DNA of 64,000 nt from Aquisalimonas sp. 2447 (GCF_012044895.1 NZ_CP050695.1:588501-652500), one strand, 5' to 3'; numbered from the stretch's first letter, positions 44,966 to 60,734 are shown. The notes: a model not told the origin generated them from the letters alone. Translations and numbers: made by a program.

Positions 44966-45005
44966 ACCGCGCACTTCGCGGGCGGGCGATACGGCATCAA
45001 TATGG

Positions 45006-45040
45006 CGGGAGGGGTCACGTGGTTGATTCCTCCCGTTTTT
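45006..45040 (+). terminator. attenuator-like hairpin in the carA leader
   Basis: Perfect 7-bp stem CGGGAGG (45006-45012) with CCTCCCG (45029-45035), then TTTTT. It lies between the predicted promoter and the carA start, so it can only be a conditional terminator. A 42-codon frame (ATG 45002 to TGA 45128) runs through it and overlaps the carA start; it could be a leader peptide. Confidence 0.55.
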
Positions 45041-45101
45041 GCGCGCACACGAACCGTGTTCGCCACCGCCTTCGGCACCGGTACAGTCGGGAGAAGCGCA
45101 G

Positions 45102-46244
45102 TTGAGCAGGCCAGCTATTCTTGCACTTGAGGACGGGACCCTGTTCCACGGTGAGGCCATCGGCGTCGATGGCACCAGTGTGGGGGAGGTGGTGTTCAAC
45201 ACCGCCATGACGGGGTACCAGGAGATCTGTACCGACCCGTCCTACAGTCGTCAGCTGGTGACGCTGACATACCCCCATATCGGCAATACCGGCACCAACC
45301 CGGTGGACGAGGAGTCCGACGGGCCCAAGCTGGCCGGTCTGATCATCCGGGATCTGCCGTTGCGCTCAAGCAGCTGGCGCAACGCCGAGGATCTGAGCGG
45401 CTATCTCCAGAGCCGCAACGTGGTGGCCATTGCGGGGATTGATACCCGCAGGCTCACGCGTATTCTCCGCGAGAAGGGCGCCCAGGACGGCTGCATCATG
45501 GCCGGCGATGTGAACCCGGAGCAGGCGGTGCAGGCCGCGCGGGACTTCCCCGGGCTCAAGGGCATGGACCTTGCTGCGACCGCCTCTACGGAGGAGCGCT
45601 ACGAGTGGCGCCAGGGTTCCTGGACATTGCCCCTGGGGCGCGCCGATGCCGGTGACCGCACGGATGCCGACCTGCCCTGGCACGTGGTGGCCTACGATTA
45701 CGGCATCAAGCGCAACATCCTGCGCATGCTGGTGGATCATGGCTGCCGGATTACCGTGGTGCCGGCAAAGACACCCGCCGAGGAGGTGCTGGCCATGGAG
45801 CCGGACGGGGTGTTTTTCTCTAACGGCCCCGGTGATCCCGAGCCCTGCGATTACGCCATCGAGGCCATCCGCACCCTGGTGGAGGCCGGTGTGCCGAGCT
45901 TCGGCATCTGCCTCGGGCACCAGCTCCTGGGGCTGGCCAGTGGCGCCCGTTCGGTGAAGATGAAGTTCGGTCACCACGGTGCCAACCACCCGGTGCAGGA
46001 TCTGGACTCCGGCCAGGTGATGATCTCCAGTCAGAACCACGGCTTTGCGGTGGACGAGGAAAGCCTGCCGGCCAACGTGCGGGCAACCCAGCGTTCGCTG
46101 TTCGATGGCTCGCTGCAGGGGATTCACCGCACCGACAAGCCGGCGTTCAGCTTCCAGGGACACCCGGAGGCCAGCCCGGGGCCGCACGACGTGCGCACGC
46201 TGTTTGCCCACTTCGTGGATCTGATCCGCGAATACCGCGCCTGA
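45102..46244 (+). CDS. carA: carbamoyl-phosphate synthase small subunit
   Basis: Glutaminase subunit of 380 residues that supplies ammonia to CarB for carbamoyl phosphate, the precursor of arginine and pyrimidines. The N-terminal CPSase_sm domain has [15 protein letters not shown]; the class I amidotransferase domain has the nucleophile in [11 protein letters not shown] and the His-Glu pair in [12 protein letters not shown]. Start at TTG 45102, which gives the normal [12 protein letters not shown]-terminus and is preceded by GGGAGAAG; an ATG at 45039 would add 21 unlike residues. Confidence 0.96.
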   Translation: MSRPAILALEDGTLFHGEAIGVDGTSVGEVVFNTAMTGYQEICTDPSYSRQLVTLTYPHIGNTGTNPVDEESDGPKLAGLIIRDLPLRSSSWRNAEDLSGYLQSRNVVAIAGIDTRRLTRILREKGAQDGCIMAGDVNPEQAVQAARDFPGLKGMDLAATASTEERYEWRQGSWTLPLGRADAGDRTDADLPWHVVAYDYGIKRNILRMLVDHGCRITVVPAKTPAEEVLAMEPDGVFFSNGPGDPEPCDYAIEAIRTLVEAGVPSFGICLGHQLLGLASGARSVKMKFGHHGANHPVQDLDSGQVMISSQNHGFAVDEESLPANVRATQRSLFDGSLQGIHRTDKPAFSFQGHPEASPGPHDVRTLFAHFVDLIREYRA

Positions 46245-46305
46245 ATCGGCTCCCGTTTGCCCGAATCGTCCGCAAGCGCGCACCGCGACATACGAGCAGG
46301 AAACC

Positions 46306-49523
<3,218 letters not shown>

Positions 49524-49527
<4 letters not shown>

Positions 49528-50003
49528 GCAAGGTGCCATTGACCGCTCGTGGGGCCGAGAAGCTGCGTGAAGAGCTTAACCGTCTCAAGTACGAGGAGCG
49601 CCCGCGCATCATCGAGGCCATTGCGGATGCGCGGGAACACGGTGATCTCAAGGAGAATGCCGAGTACCACGCCGCCCGCGAGCAGCAGAGTTTCACTGAG
49701 GGGCGGATCAAGGACATCGAGGCCAAACTGTCCAACGCCCAGATCATCGATGTCACCAGCATGCCCAACAACGGTCGGGTGATTTTCGGTGCTACGGTGG
49801 ATCTCGTGGACGTGGATACCGAGGAAGCGCTGACGTACCGGATCGTCGGCGAGGACGAGGCGGATATCAAGCAGGGGCTGCTGTCGGTGCAGTCGCCCTT
49901 CGCCCGCGCGCTGATCGGCAAGGACGAGGGTGACATCGCCGCCGTGGAAGCGCCCGGCGGCACCCGTGAGCTGGAAATCGTGAAGGTGCGCTACGAGGGC
50001 TGA
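49524..50003 (+). CDS. greA: transcription elongation factor GreA
   Basis: 159 residues. The N-terminal coiled-coil hairpin enters the RNA polymerase secondary channel and carries the acidic tip [22 protein letters not shown] (split here as [14 protein letters not shown] and HAAREQQ), and the C-terminal FKBP-like domain ends in LEIVKVRY. It restarts backtracked polymerase by stimulating transcript cleavage. Its start overlaps the carB stop (ATGA), a carAB-greA linkage common in gammaproteobacteria. Confidence 0.97.
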
Positions 50004-50040
50004 GGGCGCGCCGAACGGCTGTCGGCCTGGTGGGATCGGC

Positions 50041-50129
50041 GTAGGGTGCATCTTGATGCACCTTTTCCTGACATGCTGCCTGAGGCGGTTTGTCTGAGGC
50101 CGATTGCGGTGCATCAAGATGCACCCTAC
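50041..50129. repeat. REP-like palindrome pair (GTAGGG head)
   Basis: Arms 50041-50062 and 50108-50129 (inverted) are identical to each other and to the 22-bp arms at 9137-9223. Spacing is 45 bp, close to the other copy. Confidence 0.8.
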
Positions 50130-50170
50130 GTCTGAGCCCCTGCTCCACCGCGTGGGAGCGCCCCCTCCCT

Positions 50171-50256
50171 GTGGGAGCGACGTGAGTCGCGACAGGTCGG
50201 CGCCGACTCGGCGCATTTGTCGGTCCGCCGGGCATCGCGACTCACGTCGCTCCCAC
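50171..50256. repeat. REP-like palindrome pair (GTGGGAG head)
   Basis: Arms from 50171 and ending at 50256 (inverted) share GTGGGAGCGACGTGAGTCGC. Related but diverged arms occur at 9239, 30621 and 34383. Together with the preceding pair it fills the greA-yhbY gap between convergent genes, 50004-50319, where I see no gene. Confidence 0.8.
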
Positions 50257-50319
50257 AGGGGGCGGGGCTCCCGCGATGGTGTGCCCGGGCGTCGGCGGTG
50301 GGTGGGTTGGGCCGGGTCG

Positions 50320-50619
50320 CTACGGCAACGCGATGCGCTGTTTCTTGTCGATGCGCGAGCGGCGGAACAGCAGGGCGATGTTGCCCATGGCCTGCACCAG
50401 CTCCGCGCCGGTCTCGTCGCAGATCTGCTGGATGCGCGCCCGGCGGTCGGGACGATCGTCGGCGACGACCTTGACCTTGACCAGCTCGTGATCGTCCAGC
50501 GCCTGGTCGATTTCGTGCATCACGTTCGGGGTCAGGCCGGCGGCGCCGGTGAGCACCACCGGCTTGAGCGAGTGGCCGAGGCGGCGCAGGTGACGTTTCT
50601 GCTGTTGTTTCAGCGACAT
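50320..50619 (-). CDS. yhbY: ribosome assembly RNA-binding protein YhbY (CRS1-YhbY domain)
   Basis: CRM-domain protein of 99 residues that binds pre-50S ribosomal RNA. The fold is marked by LKPVVLTGAAGLTPNV, HELVKVKV and GNIALLFRRS, close to E. coli YhbY. I start at 50619 (MSLKQQQKRHL), which matches family N-termini; an ATG at 50637 adds six residues. It is divergent from rlmE, the usual neighbour, with a small membrane protein frame between. Confidence 0.92.
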   Translation of the reverse strand: MSLKQQQKRHLRRLGHSLKPVVLTGAAGLTPNVMHEIDQALDDHELVKVKVVADDRPDRRARIQQICDETGAELVQAMGNIALLFRRSRIDKKQRIALP

Positions 50620-50713
50620 GACGGCGAATTGATCCATGGGTGAGGAAAAGCGGAGCGAGAGTCTAGCACGGGCCGACGGCAGTTCTCATCGCATTGTCCT
50701 CCCCGGGGTGAAG

Positions 50714-50917
50714 ATGGATCTGGCCGTGGTCCTGCTGGTGCTGGGCTGTCTCTGGTTTCTGGTGATGGCGACGGACCTCTCCCGGGTGGGGGAGGTCGTG
50801 GTGCTGCTGGGCGGCTCCGTGGCGGCCTGCGGCTGGTTGATCTGGCGCACACGGCGGGCAGTGAACCGCGCGGCACGGCACCGTGGTGATCCGGAGCGAG
50901 ACGATGGCACGGAGTAA
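50714..50917 (+). CDS. possible small membrane protein
   Basis: 67-codon frame with two hydrophobic stretches ([17 protein letters not shown] and [18 protein letters not shown]) and a basic tail. It overlaps rlmE by 14 bp in another frame, and the start is preceded by a weak CGGGGTGA. I know no family for it. It may be real and coupled to rlmE, or a chance frame. Confidence 0.4.
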   Translation: MDLAVVLLVLGCLWFLVMATDLSRVGEVVVLLGGSVAACGWLIWRTRRAVNRAARHRGDPERDDGTE

Positions 50918-51524
50918 GAGCAGCAGTCGCTGGCTCCAGGAGCACTTCAGCGACAACTGGGTCAAGGAAGCGCAGAAGCGTGGCTACCGCTCGCGGGCGG
51001 CCTTCAAGCTGCTGGAGATCCAGAAGAAGGACAACATCCTGCGCCCGGGCATGCAGGTGGTGGACCTGGGTGCCGCGCCCGGTGGCTGGTCCCAGGTGGC
51101 CGGGGAACTCCTCGGCGGCAAAGGCCAGGTGGTGGCCCTGGACATTCTGCCCATGGATGCCCTGGTGGATGTCACGGTGCTGCAGGCGGATTTCACCACC
51201 GACGAGGGCCTGCAGTTGCTGCGCGATAGTGTCGGTGACAGGCAGGCGGACCTTGTAATGTCCGACATGGCCCCCAATCTCAGCGGTGTGAACGCCGTGG
51301 ATCAACCACGGGCCATGCATCTGGCAGAGCTGGCCCTGGAATTCGCCCGGGAAAATCTGAAACCTGGCGGCGATTTTCTGGTCAAGACCTTTCAGGGGGA
51401 AGGCTTTGATGCCTTCCTGCGTGAACTGCGCGCCGGCTTTGGCCGCGTGGTCACCCGCAAGCCGGACGCATCGCGCGATCGTAGCCGGGAAGTGTATTTG
51501 TTGGCCCGGCAATCGCGCCTGTAG
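50904..51524 (+). CDS. rlmE: 23S rRNA (uridine-2'-O-)-methyltransferase RlmE
   Basis: 206-residue SAM-dependent enzyme that methylates U2552 of 23S rRNA in the 50S subunit (FtsJ/RrmJ). SAM site [15 protein letters not shown], catalytic K-D-K-E residues in [28 protein letters not shown] and the final [11 protein letters not shown] at 50904 is chosen from the normal [11 protein letters not shown] start. It lies 82 bp upstream of ftsH, the classic linkage. Confidence 0.96.
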   Translation: MARSKSSSRWLQEHFSDNWVKEAQKRGYRSRAAFKLLEIQKKDNILRPGMQVVDLGAAPGGWSQVAGELLGGKGQVVALDILPMDALVDVTVLQADFTTDEGLQLLRDSVGDRQADLVMSDMAPNLSGVNAVDQPRAMHLAELALEFARENLKPGGDFLVKTFQGEGFDAFLRELRAGFGRVVTRKPDASRDRSREVYLLARQSRL

Positions 51525-51606
51525 TAGTGTTCGGCTCAGATTTCTTTTCGCAAGCCTCTCCGCCGTCCATGGTCGCCGGGGAGTTAACCAGCCGAGGTGT
51601 ATCACC

Positions 51607-53553
<1,947 letters not shown>

Positions 53554-53571
53554 CGGCGACGAGGTGAGCCC

Positions 53572-54435
53572 ATGACGCGCGCGCAGGCGCCCGTCCTCGA
53601 CCTGGCTGGCCGGCAGCTGACGCTGGACCGGCCCCGGGTCATGGGTGTGCTCAATATCACCCCCGATTCCTTTTCGGACGGGGGTGATTTCTTTGCGCCG
53701 GACACCGCCCTGGAGCGGGCGCAGGAACTGGTGGCGGCAGGGGCGGACATCATCGACATCGGCGGCGAATCCACTCGCCCGGGAGCCGAGGAAGTGCCGG
53801 TGGAAGAAGAGCTGCACCGGATCCTGCCAGTACTCGGCCTGCTGGCCACCGAACTGGACGTGCCGGTGTCCGTGGATACCACCAAGCCCGAGGTCATGGA
53901 GGCCGCCGCCGACGCTGGCGCCGGCATGATCAATGACGTCATGGCGTTGCGGCGGCCGGGTGCCCCCGAGGCGGCGGCTGCCACCGGCCTGCCGGTGTGT
54001 CTGATGCACATGCAGGGCGAGCCGCGGACCATGCAGCGCAACCCGGTGTACGACAACGTGGTCACGGATGTGCGCGATTTCCTCGCCGAGCGCGTTGCGG
54101 TCTGCGAGGCGGCGGGTATTCCGCGGCAGCGTCTCGTGCTGGACCCGGGATTCGGTTTCGGCAAGACACTGGCGCATAACTACGAACTCCTGGGCCGGCT
54201 CGACGCGCTCCACGCACTCGGGCTGCCCCTGCTGGCGGGCATGTCCCGCAAGTCCATGCTGGGGAAGCTCGTGGACCGGCCGGTGCATGAGCGGCTGGCG
54301 GCGGGCACCGCCGCGGCGACGATTGCCGCCTGGCTGGGCGCGCGGATCATTCGTGTCCATGATGTTGCCGCCACCGTGGATGCCATGTCGGTGGTGGCCG
54401 CGGCGTTGGCGCCGGAGCAGATTCGGGAGCGATAA
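53572..54435 (+). CDS. folP: dihydropteroate synthase
   Basis: 287-residue TIM-barrel enzyme joining p-aminobenzoate to the pterin pyrophosphate in folate synthesis; sulfonamide target. Signatures are [27 protein letters not shown] and the C-terminal [10 protein letters not shown]. It starts 18 bp after ftsH, in the ftsH-folP-glmM cluster typical of gammaproteobacteria. Confidence 0.96.
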   Translation: MTRAQAPVLDLAGRQLTLDRPRVMGVLNITPDSFSDGGDFFAPDTALERAQELVAAGADIIDIGGESTRPGAEEVPVEEELHRILPVLGLLATELDVPVSVDTTKPEVMEAAADAGAGMINDVMALRRPGAPEAAAATGLPVCLMHMQGEPRTMQRNPVYDNVVTDVRDFLAERVAVCEAAGIPRQRLVLDPGFGFGKTLAHNYELLGRLDALHALGLPLLAGMSRKSMLGKLVDRPVHERLAAGTAAATIAAWLGARIIRVHDVAATVDAMSVVAAALAPEQIRER

Positions 54436-54490
54436 TGTCGCGGCGGAGTGCGCGTGCACTCGGCGCAGGCACGGGAAGGGATCGGGGATA

Positions 54491-55828
54491 ATGACACGCA
54501 GATATTTTGGCACCGACGGCATTCGTGGACGGGTCGGTGAGACGCCCATTACGCCCGACTTCATGCTCAAGCTGGGCTGGGCCCTCGGGCAGGTGCTGGC
54601 CCAGCGGGACCGGCGACTTGTACTCATCGGCAAGGACACGCGGATTTCCGGGTACATGTTCGAGTCCGCGCTGGAGGCGGGGCTTTCCGCGGCGGGCGCC
54701 GACATTCGCCTGCTCGGCCCGATGCCGACGCCAGCCATCGCCTACCTGACATCGACCCTGCGTGCCGGTGCCGGCATTGTCATCAGCGCCTCGCACAACC
54801 CTCACGAGGACAACGGCATCAAGTTCTTCTCCGAAGAGGGGGAGAAGCTGGACGATGCCGCCGAAGCTGCCATCGAAGACATCATCGAGCAGCCCCTGAC
54901 CACCGTGGCGTCGGCGGAACTGGGCAAGGTGACCCGCCTGAACGACGCGCCGGGGCGCTACATCGAGTTCTGCAAGAGCACCATCGGTCGGGATGTGCGC
55001 CTCCAGGGTTTGAAGCTGGTGGTGGATTGCGCCAACGGTGCCACTTACCAGGTGGGGCCCGAGGTCTTCCGTGAACTGGGCGCGGAAGTGGTGACGCTGG
55101 GCGATGAGCCCGACGGGCTCAACATCAATGTCGAGTGCGGGTCAACGCACCCGGACGCCATGCAGGACGCGGTGCGGCGGACCGGCGCGGATGCCGGTGT
55201 CGCCTTCGATGGTGATGGCGATCGGGTGATCATGTGCGATGCCGACGGCGATCTGGTGGATGGCGACGAGGTGCTCTACATCATCGCCAGTGCCCGGCAG
55301 GCCGCCGGGCGCTTGCAGGGGCCGGTGGTGGGCACACTCATGAGCAATCTCGGCCTGGAGCACGCCCTGGAGCGGGACGGCATCGGTTTTCTCCGCGCCA
55401 AGGTCGGCGACCGCTATGTCCTCGAGCTGCTGCGCCGGGAAAGCGGGCTCATCGGCGGCGAATCCTCCGGTCACGTGGTCTGCCTGGACCGCACCACCAC
55501 GGGTGACGGCATCGTCTCCGCGCTACAGGTGCTCGAACGCATGGTGCGAACCGGGCTGCCTTTGACGGAATTGCGCGCCGGCATGCGCAAGTACCCCCAG
55601 CACATGATCAATGTCCCGGTGGCACGCCGCGCCTCCGACGGCGATCTGCGGGCGCTGGACGGCGATGTCGCGGCGGTGGAGCGGGAGCTGGACGGTCGCG
55701 GCCGGGTGCTACTGCGGCCCTCCGGGACCGAGCCGGTGATCCGGGTCATGGTCGAGGGCCAGGAGCGGGATCTGGTGGAGCACTTCAGCCAGCGGCTCGC
55801 CGCAGCAGTGGAACGCGCCCTGCGCTGA
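54491..55828 (+). CDS. glmM: phosphoglucosamine mutase
   Basis: 445 residues. It interconverts glucosamine 6- and 1-phosphate for UDP-GlcNAc, hence for peptidoglycan and lipid A. The active serine lies in [13 protein letters not shown], the metal loop is DGDGDRVI, the sugar-binding loop GGESSGHV, and the phosphate loop [12 protein letters not shown]. The start at 54491 gives [12 protein letters not shown], the family N-terminus; the open frame continues far upstream inside folP and is not used. Confidence 0.96.
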   Translation: MTRRYFGTDGIRGRVGETPITPDFMLKLGWALGQVLAQRDRRLVLIGKDTRISGYMFESALEAGLSAAGADIRLLGPMPTPAIAYLTSTLRAGAGIVISASHNPHEDNGIKFFSEEGEKLDDAAEAAIEDIIEQPLTTVASAELGKVTRLNDAPGRYIEFCKSTIGRDVRLQGLKLVVDCANGATYQVGPEVFRELGAEVVTLGDEPDGLNINVECGSTHPDAMQDAVRRTGADAGVAFDGDGDRVIMCDADGDLVDGDEVLYIIASARQAAGRLQGPVVGTLMSNLGLEHALERDGIGFLRAKVGDRYVLELLRRESGLIGGESSGHVVCLDRTTTGDGIVSALQVLERMVRTGLPLTELRAGMRKYPQHMINVPVARRASDGDLRALDGDVAAVERELDGRGRVLLRPSGTEPVIRVMVEGQERDLVEHFSQRLAAAVERALR

Positions 55829-55866
55829 TCGGGGGGCTTGTCCAGGCAGCGCCGGAATACTTTGAC

Positions 55867-55896
55867 GTGACAAGGCCTTGGCCTGTCGGCTATGAT
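55867..55896 (+). promoter_or_regulatory. probable promoter of tpiA-secG
   Basis: GTGACA (55867-55872) and TATGAT (55891-55896) with an 18-bp spacer, just ahead of tpiA. Confidence 0.45.
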
Positions 55897-55929
55897 CCCC
55901 GGCTGTTTTCTCCTCGCGGAGCGACCCTG

Positions 55930-56694
55930 ATGCGACGCCCTCTGATTGCCGGTAACTGGAAGATGCATGGCTCCCGGGGCACGGTGCGCGCGCTCCTGAC
56001 CGCGCTGCGGGACGGTCTGGACGGGACGGATGGCGTGGATGTCATGGTGCTGCCGCCCGCCATTTACATCCCGGATGCCGTACGACAGCTTGACGGCGGC
56101 CCCGTCAGGGTCGGCGCCCAGAACGTGGCGGACCAGGAACAGGGCGCATTCACCGGTGAGATCGCCGCGGATATGCTGACCGACTTCGGCTGCACCCACG
56201 CACTGGTGGGGCACTCCGAGCGGCGCTCCCTGTACGGCGAGAGTGATGCCCTGGTGGCGGCGCGCTTCGCTGCGGCGCAACGCCACGGTGTCACCCCGAT
56301 CCTGTGCGTGGGTGAGACCCTGCAGGAGCGCGAAAGCGGGGCGACGGAGACGGTGGTGGCTGCGCAGATCGATGCGGTGGCCGACGTCGCCGGCAGAGAG
56401 GCGCTGGCGGATGCCGTCGTTGCCTATGAGCCCGTATGGGCTATCGGTACGGGCGTGAGTGCGTCGCCGGAGCAGGCGCAGGGGATGCACGCATTCATCC
56501 GGGCGCGGTTGGCTCATCACGGGGTCAGCGCCACGGCGGTGCGGTTGCTCTACGGCGGCAGCGTCAAGCCGGATTCCGCCGCTGAACTGTTTGCACAGCC
56601 GGACATTGATGGCGCCCTTGTGGGTGGCGCTTCGCTCAAGGCTGACGATTTTCTCGGTATCATTGCGCGGGCCCGCGAGGCGCGCGTTTCGTAG
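55930..56694 (+). CDS. tpiA: triose-phosphate isomerase
   Basis: 254-residue TIM barrel interconverting glyceraldehyde 3-phosphate and dihydroxyacetone phosphate. Catalytic residues are Lys in AGNWKMHG, His in VGHSERR and Glu in AYEPVWAIGTG; the phosphate loop is YGGSVKPD. The start at 55930 is preceded by GCGGAGCGA; an ATG at 55867 is rejected because it adds 21 residues unlike the family. It is followed by secG after 17 bp. Confidence 0.96.
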   Translation: MRRPLIAGNWKMHGSRGTVRALLTALRDGLDGTDGVDVMVLPPAIYIPDAVRQLDGGPVRVGAQNVADQEQGAFTGEIAADMLTDFGCTHALVGHSERRSLYGESDALVAARFAAAQRHGVTPILCVGETLQERESGATETVVAAQIDAVADVAGREALADAVVAYEPVWAIGTGVSASPEQAQGMHAFIRARLAHHGVSATAVRLLYGGSVKPDSAAELFAQPDIDGALVGGASLKADDFLGIIARAREARVS

Positions 56695-56711
56695 AGTTTC
56701 CAGAGGGTTGC

Positions 56712-57080
56712 ATGGCACAGATTATCCTGATTTTTCACGTGGCCATCGCCGTGGCGCTGGTGGTGCTGGTCCTGCTGCAGCAGGGCAAGGGCGCCGACGC
56801 CGGTGCGGCTTTCGGTAGTGGCGCGTCGGCAACGGTGTTCGGCGCACGCGGCTCGGCGTCATTCCTTTCCCGGGTGACCGGCATGCTGGCCACGGGCTTC
56901 TTCCTCACCAGCCTGACTCTGGCGATGCTGGCGGCGCGGGATGCCGGCCCCGGCAGTGTGGTGGACCGCGCCGGCGACGAGCCTGCACCGGCGGTGGAAG
57001 AGGAGATGCCCGCCGACGACGAACCCGACGCGCCCGAGGCGCCGGATGGTGACGCCCCCGCCGCCCCGCCGGAGGAGTGA
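56712..57080 (+). CDS. secG: preprotein translocase subunit SecG
   Basis: 122-residue inner-membrane protein of the SecYEG channel. Two transmembrane segments flank the conserved cytoplasmic loop LQQGKGADAGAAFGSGASATVFGA (here as LLQQGKGADAGAAFG and SGASATVFGARG). The C-terminal 45 residues are an acidic, Pro/Ala-rich tail. tpiA-secG-tRNA-Leu-nuo is a standard order in gammaproteobacteria. Confidence 0.93.
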   Translation: MAQIILIFHVAIAVALVVLVLLQQGKGADAGAAFGSGASATVFGARGSASFLSRVTGMLATGFFLTSLTLAMLAARDAGPGSVVDRAGDEPAPAVEEEMPADDEPDAPEAPDGDAPAAPPEE

Positions 57081-57144
57081 TCAGGTTCAGGCCCGGGTCA
57101 CTTGGTCCCCGGCCCGGATTCTGATACGCTTCCGGTCCCTTTCA

Positions 57145-57229
57145 GCGGATGTGGTGGAACTGGTAGACACGCTGTCTTGAGGGGGCAGTGGCGCAAGCCG
57201 TGCCGGTTCGAGTCCGGCCATCCGCACCA
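57145..57229 (+). tRNA. tRNA-Leu (anticodon GAG)
   Basis: 85 nt with encoded CCA. Acceptor GCGGATG pairs with CATCCGC. The anticodon stem CTGTC/GGCAG encloses TTGAGGG, so the anticodon is GAG. A long variable arm (TGGCGCAAGCC) marks a class II tRNA, and the T arm reads GCCGGTTCGAGTCCGGC. Confidence 0.96.
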
Positions 57230-57239
57230 GATCTCCGGA

Positions 57240-57275
57240 GCCCGGTTCCGACCGGGCCCGATCCCATATTTTCCC
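57240..57275 (+). terminator. hairpin after tRNA-Leu
   Basis: Stem GCCCGGT (57240-57246) with ACCGGGC (57251-57257), loop TCCG, followed by a T-rich stretch ATATTTTCCCTTT. It probably ends the secG-tRNA transcript. Confidence 0.5.
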
Positions 57276-57297
57276 TTTATAATCAGTTAGTTGTAAG

Positions 57298-57327
57298 TTG
57301 ACAGTGCGCTGCGCGCTGCTCTACACT
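57298..57327 (+). promoter_or_regulatory. probable sigma-70 promoter of the nuo operon
   Basis: TTGACA (57298-57303) and TACACT (57322-57327) with an 18-bp spacer, 89 bp before nuoA. Confidence 0.55.
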
Positions 57328-57415
57328 GCGCGCGGTATTTCGAAACCGCGGTGGCGGGGTGGGCGTGTGTGCGGTGTCACGCTGACGTCCCCCGGGTGCG
57401 CAAGGAAACCGGCAC

Positions 57416-57772
57416 ATGCTTGCAGAATTCGTTCCGATTCTTCTTTTCATTATTGTCGGCCTCGGTCTTGGTGCCGTTCTGGTCGTGGCCGGTTTCGTTC
57501 TCGGGCCGCAACGCCCCAACGACGAGAAGCTCTCTCCCTACGAGTGCGGCTTCGAGGCTTTCGAGGACACGCGCATGCGCTTCGACGTGCGTTACTACCT
57601 CGTGGCCCTGCTGTTCATTATCTTCGATCTGGAAATCGCGTTTCTCTTCCCCTGGGCCATCGTGCTTGAAGACATCGGTCTGTTCGGTGTGGCGGCCATG
57701 GGGCTGTTCCTGTTCATCCTGCTGATCGGTTTTCTCTACGAGTGGAAGAAGGGGGCCCTGGAATGGGAGTAG
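57416..57772 (+). CDS. nuoA: NADH-quinone oxidoreductase subunit A
   Basis: 118-residue membrane subunit of complex I with three transmembrane helices. The conserved loop between TM1 and TM2 is [24 protein letters not shown], seen here as [11 protein letters not shown] and [13 protein letters not shown]. It helps to form the quinone cavity. It overlaps nuoB by 10 bp. Confidence 0.95.
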   Translation: MLAEFVPILLFIIVGLGLGAVLVVAGFVLGPQRPNDEKLSPYECGFEAFEDTRMRFDVRYYLVALLFIIFDLEIAFLFPWAIVLEDIGLFGVAAMGLFLFILLIGFLYEWKKGALEWE

Positions 57773-58239
57773 AGGGCGTTCTCGAAAAGGGCTATGTCAC
57801 CACCTCGGCGGACAAGCTCATCAACTGGGCCCGCACAGGTTCCATGTGGCCCATGACCTTCGGTCTTGCCTGCTGTGCGGTGGAAATGATGCATTGCGGG
57901 GCTGCCCGCTATGACATGGACCGACTGGGCGTGATTTTCCGTCCCAGTCCCCGGCAGTCCGATGTCATGATCGTTGCCGGCACCCTGTGCAACAAGATGG
58001 CGCCGGCACTGCGCAAGGTCTACGACCAGATGGCGGACCCCAAGTGGGTCATCTCCATGGGCTCCTGCGCCAACGGCGGCGGCTACTATCATTATTCCTA
58101 CGCGGTGACGCGGGGCTGTGACCGGATTGTGCCCGTGGATATCTACGTGCCGGGCTGTCCGCCCACGGCGGAAGCGCTGCTCTACGGCATTGTTCAGTTG
58201 CAGAACAAGATCCACCGCACCAACACCATCGCCCGTTAA
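57763..58239 (+). CDS. nuoB: NADH-quinone oxidoreductase subunit B
   Basis: 158 residues, carrying the terminal N2 [4Fe-4S] cluster next to the quinone site. Cluster ligands are the tandem Cys in LACCAVEMM, the Cys in GSCANGGG and that in [14 protein letters not shown] at 57763 overlaps the end of nuoA and fits the family; an ATG at 57742 adds seven residues. Confidence 0.95.
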   Translation: MGVEGVLEKGYVTTSADKLINWARTGSMWPMTFGLACCAVEMMHCGAARYDMDRLGVIFRPSPRQSDVMIVAGTLCNKMAPALRKVYDQMADPKWVISMGSCANGGGYYHYSYAVTRGCDRIVPVDIYVPGCPPTAEALLYGIVQLQNKIHRTNTIAR

Positions 58240-58256
58240 AGCAGAGAGCTCAGCTC

Positions 58257-58985
58257 ATGGCCGAAGCGCAACACGCACTTGCGGAACGCCTGCAGCAGGC
58301 GTTCGGGGAGACACTGCAGAACTGGCAGGTCCACGTCGGGGATCTCACCATCGAGGTGGCGCAGTCGGACCTCTACCGGGTGATGCTGTCCCTGCGGGAC
58401 GACTTCCGTTTCGAGCAGCTCATCGACGTCTGCGGCGTGGACTACGCCGCCTGGAAGCAGGATGAGTGGATCACCGAGGACGCCTCCGGGGCCGGTTTCT
58501 CCCGTGGCGTGCGCGGCAACCAGTTCGCCCGCCTCGGCCTGACCGGGGTCTACGGTCTGGAGCCGGTGACCACCAACACCGGCCGGCGCTTTGCCGCCGT
58601 CTACCACCTCTTGTCCGTGAGCCGTAACGAGCGGTTGCGGGTGCGGGTGTTCTGCGACAATGACGACTTCCCGGTGATCGACTCCGTGGTCAGCGTCTGG
58701 GCTGGGGCCAACTGGTTCGAGCGCGAGACCTTCGATCTCTACGGCATCATCTTCGATGGCCACCCGGATCTGCGCCGCATCCTCACCGACTACGGCTTTG
58801 TCGGCCACCCGTTCCGCAAGGATTTCCCGCTGATCGGCAACGTCGAGGTGCGCTACAACGAGGAGAAGGGCCGCGTGGTCTACGAGCCCGTCTCCATCCA
58901 GCCGCGTGTACTGGTGCCGCGCGTCATCCGCGAGGATAACCGCTACGCCGAGCCGGACGCCCAGGAGGACGCCAGCAATGGCTGA
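58257..58985 (+). CDS. nuoC: NADH-quinone oxidoreductase subunit C
   Basis: 242-residue peripheral-arm subunit (30-kDa subunit). Markers are [13 protein letters not shown]-type [12 protein letters not shown] and [15 protein letters not shown]. Its stop overlaps the nuoD start, so C and D are separate here, unlike the NuoCD fusion of E. coli. Confidence 0.95.
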   Translation: MAEAQHALAERLQQAFGETLQNWQVHVGDLTIEVAQSDLYRVMLSLRDDFRFEQLIDVCGVDYAAWKQDEWITEDASGAGFSRGVRGNQFARLGLTGVYGLEPVTTNTGRRFAAVYHLLSVSRNERLRVRVFCDNDDFPVIDSVVSVWAGANWFERETFDLYGIIFDGHPDLRRILTDYGFVGHPFRKDFPLIGNVEVRYNEEKGRVVYEPVSIQPRVLVPRVIREDNRYAEPDAQEDASNG

Positions 58986-60231
58986 TATCCAGTCCTACAC
59001 CATGAACTTCGGCCCCCAGCATCCGGCCGCCCACGGCGTACTGCGCATGGTGCTGGAGATGGAGGGTGAGGTCATCCGCCGCGCGGACCCGCACATCGGG
59101 CTGCTGCACCGGGCCACCGAGAAGCTCGCCGAGAGCAAGCCCTACAACCAGAGCATCGGTTACATGGACCGGCTCGATTACGTGTCCATGATGTGCAACG
59201 AGCACGGTTACGTCATGGCCATCGAGAAGCTCCTGGGTGTGGAGCCGCCGCTGCGGGCGCAGTACATCCGGGTGATGTTCGACGAGATCACCCGTCTGCT
59301 CAATCACCTCATGTGGCTCGGCACGCACAGCCTGGATGTGGGTGCCATGACCATGTTCCTGTACTGCTTCCGCGAGCGCGAACTGCTCATGGACCTCTAC
59401 GAGGCCGTCTCCGGGACGCGCATGCACGCGACCTACTACCGCCCGGGCGGCGTGTACCGTGATTTGCCCGAGCGCATGCCGCAGTTCGAGGCCTCCCGTT
59501 TCCGCAGCGAGAAGGACCTGGAGTGGCTCAACAAGGACCGGCAGGGGTCCATGCTCGATTTCATTGACTCCTTCTGTGAGCGCTTTCCCAGCTCCATCGA
59601 CGAGTACGAGACCCTGCTCACGGACAACCGCATCTGGAAGCAGCGGCTGGTGGGGATCGGCCAGGTGTCCGCCGAACGCGCGCTGCAGCTGGGTTTCACC
59701 GGCCCCATGCTGCGCGGCTCCGGCGTTGAATGGGACCTGCGCAAGACGCAGCCCTACGCCGTCTACGACCGGCTCGATTTCGACGTGCCCATCGGCACCA
59801 ACGGTGACTGCTACGATCGCTACGTGGTGCGGGTCGAGGAGATGCGCCAGTCCACCCGGATCATCAAGCAGTGCGTCGACTGGCTGCGGCAGAATCCGGG
59901 TCCCGTGATGCTCGACGATCACAAGATCGCACCGCCCACCCGGGAAGAGATGAAGGACGACATGGAGTCCCTCATCCACCACTTCAAGCTCTTCACCGAG
60001 GGCTACAGTGTGCCGGAAGGCGAGGCCTACGCCGCGGTGGAGGCGCCCAAGGGCGAGTTCGGGGTTTACATGGTGTCCGACGGTGCCAACAAACCCTACC
60101 GCGTGAAGGTGCGCGCGCCCGGCTTCGCGCATCTCGCAGCCATGGACGAAATGGCCAGTGGCCACATGCTGGCGGACGTGGTGGCGCTGATTGGCACCAT
60201 GGACATTGTATTCGGGGAGATCGACCGTTGA
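58978..60231 (+). CDS. nuoD: NADH-quinone oxidoreductase subunit D
   Basis: 417-residue 49-kDa subunit that forms most of the quinone chamber with NuoB. Diagnostic parts are [26 protein letters not shown] and [13 protein letters not shown] (here [12 protein letters not shown]). ATG at 58978 overlaps the nuoC stop. Confidence 0.95.
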   Translation: MADIQSYTMNFGPQHPAAHGVLRMVLEMEGEVIRRADPHIGLLHRATEKLAESKPYNQSIGYMDRLDYVSMMCNEHGYVMAIEKLLGVEPPLRAQYIRVMFDEITRLLNHLMWLGTHSLDVGAMTMFLYCFRERELLMDLYEAVSGTRMHATYYRPGGVYRDLPERMPQFEASRFRSEKDLEWLNKDRQGSMLDFIDSFCERFPSSIDEYETLLTDNRIWKQRLVGIGQVSAERALQLGFTGPMLRGSGVEWDLRKTQPYAVYDRLDFDVPIGTNGDCYDRYVVRVEEMRQSTRIIKQCVDWLRQNPGPVMLDDHKIAPPTREEMKDDMESLIHHFKLFTEGYSVPEGEAYAAVEAPKGEFGVYMVSDGANKPYRVKVRAPGFAHLAAMDEMASGHMLADVVALIGTMDIVFGEIDR

Positions 60232-60731
60232 ACGAGCAACGCCTGAGTGACCGCGTGCTCACCCGGGAGCAGCGCGAGCAGATCGACCACTGGCTGGCCA
60301 AGTTCCCGGACGAGGGCAAGAAGTCGGCCGTGATTCCGGCCCTGCACATTGCCCAGGACGGCAATGGTGGCTATCTCACCGACGAACTGATGGACGCGGT
60401 GGCCGAGTACATCGGCATTCCGCCGGTGGCCGTCTATGAAGTGGCGACCTTCTACAGCATGTTCGACACCGCCCCGGTGGGCCGGCACAAGGTGAACATC
60501 TGCACCAACATCGCCTGCATGCTCATGGGCTCCGACGAGATCGTGGCCCATTGCGAGAAGCGGCTCGGCATCAAGCTCGGTGAGACCACGGACGACAAAC
60601 GCATCACCCTGAAGGTGGAAGAGGAGTGCCTGGCCGGCTGCGTCGGGGGGCCGATGATGGTAGTGGACGGCCACTATCACACGCACCTCACGCCCGAGAA
60701 GGTCGACGAAATCCTCGATAATCTGGAGTGA
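60228..60731 (+). CDS. nuoE: NADH-quinone oxidoreductase subunit E
   Basis: 167 residues with the N1a [2Fe-2S] cluster: C-x4-C in [11 protein letters not shown] and C-x3-C in [12 protein letters not shown]. The start is a TTG at 60228 overlapping the nuoD stop, with GGGGAGA six bases upstream. It delivers electrons near the flavin with NuoF. Confidence 0.93.
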   Translation: MNEQRLSDRVLTREQREQIDHWLAKFPDEGKKSAVIPALHIAQDGNGGYLTDELMDAVAEYIGIPPVAVYEVATFYSMFDTAPVGRHKVNICTNIACMLMGSDEIVAHCEKRLGIKLGETTDDKRITLKVEEECLAGCVGGPMMVVDGHYHTHLTPEKVDEILDNLE

Positions 60732-60734
60732 CCC

